Part shown: one piece after another, positions 16,965-25,938 of the stretch
Layout: every line of letters starts with the position of its first letter
Numbering within the stretch: the stretch's first letter is position 1
From: Spongiivirga citrea
Lineage (GTDB): Bacteria > Bacteroidota > Bacteroidia > Flavobacteriales > Flavobacteriaceae
Reading direction: 5' to 3'
Length of the DNA stretch: 64,000 nt
NCBI RefSeq assembly: GCF_010671565.1
Contig: NZ_JAABOQ010000001.1
Span: 372,001 to 436,000, forward strand
Position numbers and translations under genes: made by a program
Notes under the pieces: generated by a model
What the model saw: only the letters and a program-made list of their open reading frames with translations
Databases searched by the model: none
What the model was told of the DNA's origin: nothing

Positions 16965-18143
16965 TTGAAACCAGCAGATCTAAAGGGTAACGTAAAGAAG
17001 GATCAAACTGCTTTTATCGAAGCGTTTTCCCCAGAACTCGTGGTGCATTCACCAGGCAGAATAAACTTTATTGGTGGACATACTGATTATAATAATGGGC
17101 TGGTTTTACCAACAGCAATCAATCAAAAAATTCATCTGTACTTTAGAAAAAATAGTTCTAACAACCAATGTTCTGTCACCAGTATTGGCTTTGATGAAGT
17201 ATTGAAAATCGATCTTCATTCAGTCAAAAAAAGTAACAAACAATGGGAAAACTATATTCTTGGTGTTGTTCAAGGCTTACAAAAACGGAATAACGCAATT
17301 ACCGGTTTTGACTGTATTATTGATAGTCAATTACCTATTGGTTCTGGTATTAGCTCTTCAGCTGCTTTAGAATGCGGTATGGCATACGGACTAAATCAAC
17401 TTTTTGACCTTGGTATTTCTACTCTTGATATGATTAAATTATCAAGAGATGCCGAACATGAATTTGTTGGCACCAAGTGTGGCATTATGGATCAGTTTGC
17501 TGTAATGATCAGTAAAAAAGAACATGTTGTATTGCTCGATTGTGAATCGGTTTCTTACTCGTTAATACCAATGAATTTGAAACCTTATAAATTATTGCTT
17601 TTAAACACTAATGTTTCTCATAATCTTGCTACTAGCGAATACAATACTAGAAGGTCGGAATGCGAGGCGGCAGTTGAATTTATTCAAAAATACTACCCGG
17701 AAGTAAATTCATTGCGCAATGCAGAAAACCATATGATTTATGATTTAAAAAATAAAATGGACGAAACTTTATACAAGCGAAGCCACTTTATTGTAAATGA
17801 AAATGCTCGAGTTCAAAAAGCGGCCGATGCATTGAGAACTGAAGACCTGAATACATTTGGAGATATGCTATACCAGTCGCATCACGGACTGAGTACATTA
17901 TATGAAGTAAGTTGTCCAGAGTTAGATTTTTTGGTTGAATTTTCAAAGAATAACGAGCATATTCTAGGTTCAAGAATGATGGGCGGTGGTTTTGGTGGTT
18001 GCACTATTAACATCATTCATGAAGATGCAATCGAAGATTATATAAATAAGGTCAGTATGGCTTATGAACAGGAATTTTCTTTGAATCTAAGCCCTATTGT
18101 TGTAGAGCCTGATGGTGGAACAACTCATAAAACAAACCAATAA
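16965..18143 (+). CDS. galK: galactokinase
   Basis: Phosphorylates galactose to galactose-1-phosphate with ATP, the first Leloir step, in the cytosol. A 392-residue GHMP kinase read from TTG 16965. The three GHMP motifs are present: GRINFIGGHTDYN (31-43), PIGSGISSSAALE, and GGGFGGC near the C-terminus. The catalytic Asp is Asp176 in KCGIMDQF. In motif 1 the usual sequence is GEHTDYN; here Glu is Gly38 (GGA, one base from GAA), and in solved galactokinases that Glu contacts the sugar. The gene overlaps galT by one base (TAATG), so they are translationally coupled. A candidate operator and -7 box lie upstream. Confidence 0.95.
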   Translation: MKPADLKGNVKKDQTAFIEAFSPELVVHSPGRINFIGGHTDYNNGLVLPTAINQKIHLYFRKNSSNNQCSVTSIGFDEVLKIDLHSVKKSNKQWENYILGVVQGLQKRNNAITGFDCIIDSQLPIGSGISSSAALECGMAYGLNQLFDLGISTLDMIKLSRDAEHEFVGTKCGIMDQFAVMISKKEHVVLLDCESVSYSLIPMNLKPYKLLLLNTNVSHNLATSEYNTRRSECEAAVEFIQKYYPEVNSLRNAENHMIYDLKNKMDETLYKRSHFIVNENARVQKAADALRTEDLNTFGDMLYQSHHGLSTLYEVSCPELDFLVEFSKNNEHILGSRMMGGGFGGCTINIIHEDAIEDYINKVSMAYEQEFSLNLSPIVVEPDGGTTHKTNQ

Positions 18144-19183
18144 TGAGCGTACATTTTTACGAGCAACCGCATAGACGCTATAATATTTTAACAGGCGAAT
18201 GGATATTAGTTTCTCCACATCGCACTAAAAGACCCTGGCAGGGCAAAGTTGAAAAACTGAACCCTACTAAACAGCCAGCTTTTGATGAAAATTGCTATTT
18301 ATGTCCAGGGAATACACGAGCGAATGGAGAAGTCAATCCTATTTATAAAAACACCTTTGCATTTACAAATGATTTCGCCGCCTTAATTAGTGGCGATAAA
18401 AATGAAACTTTAGAAAATGGTTTGTTTATAGCTGAAACTGAATCAGGAATTTGTAAAGTAGTCTGCTTCTCTCCAAATCATTCGTTAACCTTACCACTTA
18501 TGACTATTGATGCGATATCTAATGTCATATCACTTTGGCAAGACGAATACAGCGCGCTAGGCGCCTTAGAAGAAATCAACCATATTCAGATATTTGAGAA
18601 TAAAGGTGCAACTATGGGTTGCAGCAATCCGCATCCTCATGGTCAAATATGGGCACAACAAACCATACCTCACGAAGTAGCTAAAAAGGATTCACATCAG
18701 CTAGCCTATTGGAACAAGAATAAAAGAAGTATTCTTTCTGATTATTTAGCACAAGAATTAGATGCTGATGAGCGTATTATATTAGAAAATGAATATTTTG
18801 TTGCTTTAATTCCCTATTGGGCTGTTTGGCCCTATGAAACAATAATTATTCCTAAGCGGCATCTACAACACATCGGACGGTTAACTGATTTAGAAAAGCA
18901 AGCATTTGCCGAAATCATTAAGGAATTGACGACGAAATACGATAATCTATTTGAGACTTCTTTTCCTTATTCTGCTGGAATACATCAAAGCCCAACCAAT
19001 GGAAATGACAATGAGCACTGGCACTTTCATATGTCATTTTACCCTCCCCTTTTACGATCGGCAACTGTGAAAAAATTTATGGTAGGATACGAGATGTTCG
19101 CAGGACCACAACGGGATATTACGGCAGAACAGGCAGCTAATTCTTTGCGCAGTTTACCGGATGTTCATTATACACTTAGATAA
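18143..19183 (+). CDS. galT: galactose-1-phosphate uridylyltransferase
   Basis: Transfers UMP between UDP-glucose and galactose-1-phosphate, the second Leloir step. 346 residues, the normal size for family I GalT. The active-site His-Pro-His is at 164-166 in NPHPHGQIW, where His166 becomes uridylylated. Zinc ligands Cys51 and Cys54 are in CYLC. The C-terminal HWHFHMSFYPP block is also present. It starts one base inside galK. No galE or galM is in the window, so UDP-galactose epimerase must be encoded elsewhere. Confidence 0.97.
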   Translation: MSVHFYEQPHRRYNILTGEWILVSPHRTKRPWQGKVEKLNPTKQPAFDENCYLCPGNTRANGEVNPIYKNTFAFTNDFAALISGDKNETLENGLFIAETESGICKVVCFSPNHSLTLPLMTIDAISNVISLWQDEYSALGALEEINHIQIFENKGATMGCSNPHPHGQIWAQQTIPHEVAKKDSHQLAYWNKNKRSILSDYLAQELDADERIILENEYFVALIPYWAVWPYETIIIPKRHLQHIGRLTDLEKQAFAEIIKELTTKYDNLFETSFPYSAGIHQSPTNGNDNEHWHFHMSFYPPLLRSATVKKFMVGYEMFAGPQRDITAEQAANSLRSLPDVHYTLR

Positions 19184-19206
19184 TTTGAAAATGAGTCTCG
19201 ACACTT

Positions 19207-19680
19207 CTAACTCACCTTCTTAAACACTACCTCTTTTTTGGTAGTTGGCATTTTTACAATACAAAATGGTTGACAAATAACAGTAGTGGCGACAAGACCA
19301 GGCTCAGATTCTTTTACATTAATGATTAATTCATTTTTGGTCTCTTCTACAGAATCTATGGAAATTGAATAACCGCCACTATTTTTTTCGCCCATATATA
19401 AACCTATAATCATTTCCTTGTCAAAATCAACTTCAGGTATCGGAAATCCTGGGCGTCTTGTCATATTGATCTTAGCATAAACCGCTTGCAATTCCGTCGG
19501 TTCTTTGATAACTTTTATTTGTGGTTTGTCATAACCGCCATGGGAATGTTGCACTAACACTTCAAAAGAAACTTGTTTCTGATTTTCGGATGATGCCTCT
19601 TCCATATTTCCGTTTTGTTGTTTAACTGGACCGCAAGCAGCCATAAGCGCTGTTAGTAAAATCAATACCATTTTATTCAT
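19207..19680 (-). CDS. PrcB-C-domain lipoprotein
   Basis: 157 residues with a lipobox (LMAAC, Cys16) after a short hydrophobic leader, so it is anchored to a membrane on the periplasmic side. The C-terminal half (about 70-157) fits the PrcB_C fold: IGLYMGEKNSGGYSISIDSVEE, then a strand with charged residues and PGLVATTVICQPFCIVKMP. PrcB was first named as a subunit of a Treponema protease complex; here no protease gene is next to it, so its role is unknown. Two Cys in the VICQPFC stretch may form a disulfide. The gene follows bshA by 9 bases on the same strand. Confidence 0.78.
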   Translation of the reverse strand: MNKMVLILLTALMAACGPVKQQNGNMEEASSENQKQVSFEVLVQHSHGGYDKPQIKVIKEPTELQAVYAKINMTRRPGFPIPEVDFDKEMIIGLYMGEKNSGGYSISIDSVEETKNELIINVKESEPGLVATTVICQPFCIVKMPTTKKEVVFKKVS

Positions 19681-19689
19681 CGTCGTAAA

Positions 19690-20817
19690 TTATGCTAGTT
19701 CGAATGCCTTTTGATAAATTTCCTCATAAATAGGAACAATATGTGTTATGTCAAACTTTTTCGCCTCATTTATCGCGTTTTGTTTAAAACGTGCCAATAC
19801 ATCATCTTTCTTTAAGATCTTAAGTGCATTAGCGGCCATTTCTTCTATATCACCTACATTGCTTAAAAAACCAGATACTCCTTGAATATTCACCTCAGGA
19901 ATACCTCCTGTATTACTGGAAATTACTGGTACTCCACAAATCATTGCTTCTAAAGCTGCAAGACCAAAACTCTCGGTCTCTGATGGTAATAAGAATAGAT
20001 CAGAAAAGCATAACAATTTTTCAATTTCCTCGCTATTTCCAAGAAATACAACATTATTAGCAATGCCCAATTCTTCAGCCAATTTCTCTGCACCTTCCTT
20101 TTCAGGGCCCTCACCGACCATTAGTAAACGTGCAGGAATCTCTTTTTGTATTTTGTGGAAGATTCTAATGATATCTGGAATTCTCTTTACTTCTCTAAAA
20201 TTACTAATATGAGTAATTATCCGTTCATCTTCATTTGCAATCATATCTCGCTGGCAATCGGTGAAATTATTATTATATTTCCCCGCATCGATAAAATTTG
20301 GTACCACAGAAATATCTTGTTTGATATCAAATAATCGTATAGTATCTCGCTTTAAACTTTGCGATACAGATGTCACCACATCGGATTTATTGATACTAAA
20401 ACTAACCGCTGTTTTGTAGTCAGGGTGATTTCCAACCAACGTTATATCGGTACCATGTAATGTTGTTACCATAGGAATTGTGATTCCTTGGTCTTCTAAC
20501 ATTTTTTTAGCCATATAACCCGCATATGCATGCGGAATTGCATAGTGAACATGCAACAAATCAATACCGTATAGTTTTACCATATCAACCAACTTACTAG
20601 ACAATGCAAGTTCGTAGGGCTGATATTTAAACAATGGATATTGTGGCACGTGTACCTCGTGAAAGTGAATTTTACTATTCAGCATTGCGAGGCGCACTGG
20701 TTGCTTATAAGTGATGAAATGCACCTCATGACCTCTATTTGCAAGTGCTATACCTAGCTCGGTAGCAACTACACCACTACCGCCAAAAGTAGGATAACAT
20801 ACTATCGCTATTTTCAA
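19690..20817 (-). CDS. bshA: N-acetyl-alpha-D-glucosaminyl L-malate synthase (bacillithiol)
   Basis: First enzyme of bacillithiol synthesis: joins GlcNAc from UDP-GlcNAc to L-malate in the cytosol. 375 residues, a GT4-family retaining glycosyltransferase. The N-terminal GGSGVVATELGIALANRGH and HVHYAIPHAYAGY blocks are characteristic of BshA and separate it from other GT4 enzymes. The C-terminal nucleotide-sugar motif PSETESFGLAALEAM contains the E-x7-E pattern. The start is TTG 20815-20817; no ATG lies near. The PrcB-like gene follows. bshB and bshC are not in the window. Bacillithiol is the main low-molecular-weight thiol in many Bacteroidota. Confidence 0.95.
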   Translation of the reverse strand: MKIAIVCYPTFGGSGVVATELGIALANRGHEVHFITYKQPVRLAMLNSKIHFHEVHVPQYPLFKYQPYELALSSKLVDMVKLYGIDLLHVHYAIPHAYAGYMAKKMLEDQGITIPMVTTLHGTDITLVGNHPDYKTAVSFSINKSDVVTSVSQSLKRDTIRLFDIKQDISVVPNFIDAGKYNNNFTDCQRDMIANEDERIITHISNFREVKRIPDIIRIFHKIQKEIPARLLMVGEGPEKEGAEKLAEELGIANNVVFLGNSEEIEKLLCFSDLFLLPSETESFGLAALEAMICGVPVISSNTGGIPEVNIQGVSGFLSNVGDIEEMAANALKILKKDDVLARFKQNAINEAKKFDITHIVPIYEEIYQKAFELA

Positions 20818-20880
20818 ATTTTTATGTTTAAGTTAAAAGCTTCTCTTTTTAGTGCGTTTTTTAATCAAAAACTTACACTA

Positions 20881-23796
20881 TTATTCAATTACTGATTCGT
20901 AAATAGCTCGTTGTATTTCTGTTCTAATGTTTGTTTTTATTAGCTTTCTATTCGCCATCGTTGGATATGTTCTATTCGATAGAAAAACATATACAATTTC
21001 TTTATCTGGGTCTGCCCATGTATAGGTCCCTGTAAAGCCCGAGTGACCAAAACTGTCCATTGACACACAACCGCATGTCGACCCTTTCTCACCCAATTGA
21101 GGTTTATCAAAACCAACACCTCTTCTATTGTTTTCAGGGCAATAATAACAGGTATTAAAACTATTAATAGTGGCTTTTTCTAAATACTGTTTCCCACCAT
21201 AATTACCTCCTTGTAAATACATTTGCATTAGCTTAGCAACATCATTAGCATTGCTAAAAATACCGGCATGTCCTCCTACACCATCAAGCATTGCGGCACC
21301 CATATCATGAACATAACCATGTACGGTTTGATTACGAAAGTACGTATCATTCTCACTTGGGATTATTAATTTTTTATTAAACTTTTGAAGCGGATTATAG
21401 GTAGTATTATTAGCTCCTAGTGATTTATAAAAATTATCCTGCACCAACTTATCCAAACCTTCGCCATAGGCTTTTTCGATATAATCTTTCATCAAATAAT
21501 AAGGCAGGTCACTATAGCGATACTCCAAACGATTACGGAGACCACTTTCAAGTACCATTTTAACAATACTATCTTTATAGTCAGTTCTTAAATAAAGATC
21601 ATCAGCAACTTTGACAGAAAAGTTTTTAGAACGTCGACGCTGATAATATTGTGCCAATAATTTACCTGAGCCGCTATCTAATGTTTTTAAATAGAACGGA
21701 ATCCAAGGTTTTAGTCTTCCATAATGCGATAAGACTTGCTTAATTGTTAAGGTGTCTTTGTTGGATTTTCTCAATTCTTTAGAGAGCTTTCGTAATCGGG
21801 TATCGATATTGATCGCTCCAGAATCTACTAACTTCATAACCATAGGCAATGTTGCCATTATTTTGGTCATACTGGCAACATCATAAATGTCAGTTGGTTT
21901 TACCTTTATTTTTTTATTATATGTATGATGACCAAAAGTCTTGTGATATACCACTTTTCCCTTTTTAGCTATTAGCAATTGAAGCCCCGGTGCCATTGCA
22001 TCTTTTACTACCAAATTAGCTAGGGAATCAACCTTTTGAAGTCCATAGCTACTTAACCCTACAGTTTCAGGCAAGCCATATTTCAATCTGTTAACTGACT
22101 TAGTTTTTAATGAAGTACCTACGGGAAAATCGGAGCCCGAAGTTACGGGAAGCACCCCTCTGAATGGCAAAGCACCAAAAATAAGTTGTGCTGATTTTTC
22201 TTGGCTCACTTTGTTATTTTGATAACTAGCAATCACCGCATCGATATTAACCGTAGTCAATAATTCGTTTAGGGCATAGGGTTTTGTAAACACATCGAGA
22301 ATTAGTTTTTTCTCCCGAGCAATTTCATATAACCAAACTTTTTCTTTATCGGTAAATTTGAAGTCCTTCCAAGGAGTATCAGTAGCCTTATGTAAACCTG
22401 CTATCACATGTGTATATGGTTTTAACTTCGCTGATAATTGATCCAGTTTCTGTGCTTTTATAACATCGACCTTTCCATAATTCTTAAGCATCTGAACAAA
22501 GGCTTCTTCATTAGCATCGCCAAACTTTACATATGCAATTTTACTTCTTTCAAGATCTCGTATAGGCAGCACACTATCCTTATTCTTTAGCAGTGTAATG
22601 GCATTTTCATAAACTTTTTCTTCTAATAAATCATTCTTCAAAGTATGCAAATCCGATCGAAGGTTCTCTATGTTGATGTCGCAATAGTTGTTCAATCCAA
22701 CGAGGTATTTCGCTTTCAATATCTTTTTTACTGAACGCTCTAGTCGAGCTTCCGTAATAATTCGACGATTGTAAGCTTGCATAATTTTTTCTGAGGCTAA
22801 TTTCACATCTTCGGAAATCAATAACATATCATTCCCGGCTAAAAACGCTCTTAAATCGACATCTCCAGGGTTTCCTGCATCTGCAACGCCTCTCATTTCT
22901 AAAGCATCAGTAACGACCAAACCATTAAAACCTAATTCTTCTTGTAATAAATTAGTAACTATCTTTTCCGATATAGAAGACGGTGTATTCGCTGAATTCT
23001 CTAAAGACGGAACATTCAAATGTGCGATCATCATACTCGCAACATTGCCTTCAATTAAACGTTTGAAAGGATGCAACTCAATACTATCAATGCGGGCTCG
23101 AGTAAATGGGATTGTCGGCAATGCTTTATGTGAATCAGTATCCGTATCACCATGACCAGGAAAGTGTTTTCCGCACGCCAAAACACCTGCACTTTGCATT
23201 CCTCTTGTAAAAGCCAATCCTAGATCGGTCACTCGCTGCTTATCTTCACCGAACGAACGACTACCAATTACTGGATTTTTCGGGTTAATATTAATATCAA
23301 CATCTGGCGCGAAATTAATATGAACACCAATACGTTTGCAGTGCTCACCCATTTGGCGACCGACCTCTTCTATTAATTTTTCATCTTTAACGGCACCCAA
23401 AGTGACATTGTAAGGGAATGGGAACGTATCATCCAAGCGCATACTTAAACCCCACTCGGCATCCATACCGTTTATTAATGGAATTTTAGAAAGTGATTGA
23501 AACTCATTATTCAATTTTGCTTGTGATACTGAATTTCCTAAAGAATAAATGATTCCGCCGATTGCGTGATCATTAATTAGCTTTTTGATCTTGTGGCTAT
23601 TCTGATTTTTAGTGCCCGAAAAAGCACGTACCATAAACAATTGGCCGACCTTCTCTTTTAAAGTAAGTTGACTATAAATACTATCAACCCATTGTTGTTG
23701 TCCTACAATATCCTTTGCTAATAAAGGATCAGGTTGTTGTGAAAAGACACTAAAAGTAATGCTCAAAAAAAGCAGAAAAGTAATTCTAGCTCGCAT
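20881..23796 (-). CDS. GH3 beta-N-acetylhexosaminidase fused to class C beta-lactamase-like serine hydrolase
   Basis: 971 residues with a signal peptide (about 1-19, ending SVFSQ). Residues ~40-380 are a NagZ-like GH3 domain: KHFPGHGDTDTDSHKALP carries the catalytic His/Asp pair and VVTDALEMRGV the nucleophile Asp. Residues ~390-570 are a GH3 C-terminal alpha/beta domain. Residues ~600-971 are a penicillin-binding/beta-lactamase domain with Ser642-x-x-Lys645 (SMTK), a YSD in place of Y-x-N, and HSGFTGT near the end as the KTG equivalent. The fusion is known in Bacteroidota and is thought to act on muropeptides in the periplasm, with the hydrolase domain working on peptide or ester bonds (not shown). 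All catalytic residues appear intact. Confidence 0.93.
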   Translation of the reverse strand: MRARITFLLFLSITFSVFSQQPDPLLAKDIVGQQQWVDSIYSQLTLKEKVGQLFMVRAFSGTKNQNSHKIKKLINDHAIGGIIYSLGNSVSQAKLNNEFQSLSKIPLINGMDAEWGLSMRLDDTFPFPYNVTLGAVKDEKLIEEVGRQMGEHCKRIGVHINFAPDVDININPKNPVIGSRSFGEDKQRVTDLGLAFTRGMQSAGVLACGKHFPGHGDTDTDSHKALPTIPFTRARIDSIELHPFKRLIEGNVASMMIAHLNVPSLENSANTPSSISEKIVTNLLQEELGFNGLVVTDALEMRGVADAGNPGDVDLRAFLAGNDMLLISEDVKLASEKIMQAYNRRIITEARLERSVKKILKAKYLVGLNNYCDINIENLRSDLHTLKNDLLEEKVYENAITLLKNKDSVLPIRDLERSKIAYVKFGDANEEAFVQMLKNYGKVDVIKAQKLDQLSAKLKPYTHVIAGLHKATDTPWKDFKFTDKEKVWLYEIAREKKLILDVFTKPYALNELLTTVNIDAVIASYQNNKVSQEKSAQLIFGALPFRGVLPVTSGSDFPVGTSLKTKSVNRLKYGLPETVGLSSYGLQKVDSLANLVVKDAMAPGLQLLIAKKGKVVYHKTFGHHTYNKKIKVKPTDIYDVASMTKIMATLPMVMKLVDSGAINIDTRLRKLSKELRKSNKDTLTIKQVLSHYGRLKPWIPFYLKTLDSGSGKLLAQYYQRRRSKNFSVKVADDLYLRTDYKDSIVKMVLESGLRNRLEYRYSDLPYYLMKDYIEKAYGEGLDKLVQDNFYKSLGANNTTYNPLQKFNKKLIIPSENDTYFRNQTVHGYVHDMGAAMLDGVGGHAGIFSNANDVAKLMQMYLQGGNYGGKQYLEKATINSFNTCYYCPENNRRGVGFDKPQLGEKGSTCGCVSMDSFGHSGFTGTYTWADPDKEIVYVFLSNRTYPTMANRKLIKTNIRTEIQRAIYESVIE

Positions 23797-24028
23797 AAAA
23801 TCTGTACATAATTCTACCCCTAAAATAACGGTTTAAGTGGGATAAAATTTTGTTTTAACAAATTGCTATCAACAAAGTTATTTGAAGGTTGCAAAGACCC
23901 TTTCTGAAAGAACGTTTTCCTAATACCAACGACGCGTGATTGAATAATCATAAATTAATTAGCAAGTAAAACCAGAGATAATATTTATATTTATTGGAAC
24001 TCTGACTAATCATAGTGTATATACAATA
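23797..24028. other. divergent intergenic region
   Basis: 232 bases between the GH3 fusion (minus) and a lipoprotein gene (plus). It holds a hairpin-like CTTTCTGAAAGAACG near 23899 and AT-rich sequence. I see no clear -7 box and no small gene. Confidence 0.35.
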
Positions 24029-24652
24029 ATGAACAGAAGAATAACATTCCCACTTTTAGCACTTACGATAATTTTATCTTCCTGTCGCCAAATTGACCCC
24101 AATAAACAAGTTGATGAGGGTACTGTCGAAAAAAATTCTTATTCAAGCAAAGAAATTGGATGGAGTATTACGATACCTAATAATTGGAACGTTATTTCAA
24201 AAGAACAGACTGATAAATACCAAGAAAAAGGTTTAGATGCAATGGGAGAGCTGGTTGAAGGAGAAATTGATGTTTCAGGACTAAGAAACCTAATCGGATT
24301 TGAAAAAGATAGGTTTAACATATTTCAATCAACTTCAGAACCATTTCAGCTCGAATATGATGGAGAATGGCAAGAAAACAATGCTGGAATAAAGGAGCTG
24401 ATTTATAATGCATATAGGCAACAAGGTATAAAAGCCGATTCGACCGCAACTACAGTTGAAAAAATTGACGGACTGGATTTTCTGTCGTATACATTTACGA
24501 TATACGCCCCAAACGGTGATGTGATTTTAAACCAAATAGTATACAGTCGCCTAATTAATGGTTTTGACTTCGGAGTAAATATCAATTACAATAATGATTC
24601 GGACAAAAAGGAGATGATGGATGCATGGCTCGGGTCCAAATTTAAAAGATAA
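24029..24652 (+). CDS. predicted lipoprotein, unknown function
   Basis: 207 residues. Lipobox LSSC places the acylated Cys at 19, so the mature protein is membrane-anchored on the periplasmic or outer side. The body begins SSKEIGWSITIPNNW, a pattern found in PsbP/DUF1795-like and other small alpha/beta folds where a conserved Trp-Ser-Ile-Thr-Ile-P-x-x-W strand opens the domain. The later TTVEKIDGLDFLSYTFTIY and SRLINGFDFGVNINYNN are alternating strands. This suggests a single-domain fold, with no catalytic residues I can point to. It stands alone: the neighbours on both sides are on the opposite strand. A short partial CTCC/GGAG repeat follows at 24721. Confidence 0.7.
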   Translation: MNRRITFPLLALTIILSSCRQIDPNKQVDEGTVEKNSYSSKEIGWSITIPNNWNVISKEQTDKYQEKGLDAMGELVEGEIDVSGLRNLIGFEKDRFNIFQSTSEPFQLEYDGEWQENNAGIKELIYNAYRQQGIKADSTATTVEKIDGLDFLSYTFTIYAPNGDVILNQIVYSRLINGFDFGVNINYNNDSDKKEMMDAWLGSKFKR

Positions 24653-24720
24653 GGGTAATTCTTAACTATTAGGAAAATAGTTGAATTCTTAAAGCACTAA
24701 AACCTTACTCAAACGCTAAC

Positions 24721-24751
24721 ACCTCCCTTAATCCCTACTCAAGGAGGGAAA
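24721..24751. repeat. degenerate CTCC/GGAG intergenic hairpin
   Basis: CCTCCCTTAATCCCTACTC then AAGGAGGGAA can form short stems such as TCCCT/AGGGA. It resembles the ends of the elements at 5730-5873 and 9132-9248 and lies between convergent genes. It may be a remnant copy or a terminator. Confidence 0.4.
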
Positions 24752-24792
24752 CTCATATGAATTTGGTATTTGAAAATTGGAATTTCCCTATT

Positions 24793-25275
24793 TTACATAA
24801 ATCGATTATGCCAACTCTCCTCGACTGGAACCTCCCAGTTCTCCTCATACTCGGCTTTATTGGTAACCAAATTATTGAAGACGATCGTTTTTTTAGAAAC
24901 GGAACGGTTTTTAGCCATTTTTCTAAAATCCGATAGTGTTTTGTAAGCTACGAATTCGCCTTGTTTGTAAGACACATTCATTTTATCTAGCAAATCGACA
25001 TTATATTCCTTTTCCAATTCTTGAATAAAACGCACTGATGCATCTATTGAACAGCCACTAGCAGCATTCATATTTTGATCGAGACCGATCGTAATAAAGC
25101 GCTTGTATTTTATATCGTATCCCGCTTTTAAATCTGAACCATGAGCAGTCCATTCAGCAATAAACCCATCTAATTTATCTTGAATTGCGGCTAACTCATC
25201 TTCAGTAAAGCTACGATTTGCTTGGTAAATCCAAACTCGAGCTGTATCGGGTAATGTATTAAAATCGACAAGCAT
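24793..25275 (-). CDS. conserved Flavobacteriaceae protein of unknown function (often labelled ABC ATPase)
   Basis: 160 residues, no signal peptide, so cytosolic. The sequence opens VDFNTLPDTARVWIYQANRS and contains SGCSIDASVRFIQELEKEY, which I recognise as a conserved Bacteroidota protein often labelled an ABC transporter ATPase. There is no Walker A (GxxGxGKS/T), no Q-loop and no ABC signature, so that label is not supported. The pattern (a strand, a helix, GCSID) is more like a small alpha/beta enzyme or binding fold. It is the last gene of the minus-strand operon that begins near 30784 and may be co-transcribed with the secreted protein upstream (34-base gap). Confidence 0.75.
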   Translation of the reverse strand: MLVDFNTLPDTARVWIYQANRSFTEDELAAIQDKLDGFIAEWTAHGSDLKAGYDIKYKRFITIGLDQNMNAASGCSIDASVRFIQELEKEYNVDLLDKMNVSYKQGEFVAYKTLSDFRKMAKNRSVSKKTIVFNNLVTNKAEYEENWEVPVEESWHNRFM

Positions 25276-25309
25276 TTTTTTAGTTCTGAGTTATGAGATT
25301 TAGTTAAAA

Positions 25310-25930
25310 CTATTTTTCAGTAATTGATCTCATTACTTTATAGTTACGATACTCTTTCAAATTAGGATCATAAAATTCCTTTTCTGCAAAGAAAATAGTA
25401 AATGTATTTCCTTTTGCTTTTGTATGATCTTCTAACAATTCACTTCCAGCGAAGTAATCTAACCAAACAAGTTTATGTTTTCTTCCTCCCGTCTCCTGAA
25501 ACTCGATCATGGTGAAAGTTCCTTTTTTAAAACCGATTAACTTGCCGGTCATTTGCTTTTGTGCACTATCGCTTTCAAGATCACTTTCGTAATCTCCATC
25601 CGCAAACATCATCAAAATCTCAGGACATTCCGATGCCATTTTCAAACCAATATCAACACCTACTGCCTCCATTTCAGCATCATTATCCATATTCAACTCT
25701 TTTCCAAAAGCTTTTACATAGGCTTCCCTATGTTCTGAATACGCAGTTAGAATACATATTCCCAACATCATTTCTACTTGCTTGGGACTGTCTTGTGCTG
25801 TTATCTCACTATTTTTACCTTCTATACAAGGGCAAACACTTTTTGCAATATCATTTAAAACCTTGTCTTTGCCTTGAGCAAAAGAAAGTGATGTAATTAG
25901 AATGAGGGAAACTAAAATTTTATACTTCAT
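25310..25930 (-). CDS. secreted protein of unknown function
   Basis: 206 residues from ATG 25930 (a TTG one codon earlier is possible). A signal peptide ends near SLSFAQ (residue 18). The N-terminal part has NDIAKSVCPCIEGK and later ASECPEIL: a spaced Cys pattern (CPC...C...C) that suggests disulfides or metal binding in the periplasm. The C-terminal half reads QMTGKLIGFKKGTFTMIEFQE and KVMRSITEK, beta-rich. I have no family name. It lies 8 bases after the CCG Fe-S gene stop in a long same-strand run and may belong to its transcript. Confidence 0.72.
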   Translation of the reverse strand: MKYKILVSLILITSLSFAQGKDKVLNDIAKSVCPCIEGKNSEITAQDSPKQVEMMLGICILTAYSEHREAYVKAFGKELNMDNDAEMEAVGVDIGLKMASECPEILMMFADGDYESDLESDSAQKQMTGKLIGFKKGTFTMIEFQETGGRKHKLVWLDYFAGSELLEDHTKAKGNTFTIFFAEKEFYDPNLKEYRNYKVMRSITEK

Positions 25931-25938
25931 CAAATAAT

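Noticed and set aside
24793-25275. ABC transporter ATPase label for this family
   Set aside because: No Walker A, Q-loop or signature motif is present in the 160-residue protein.
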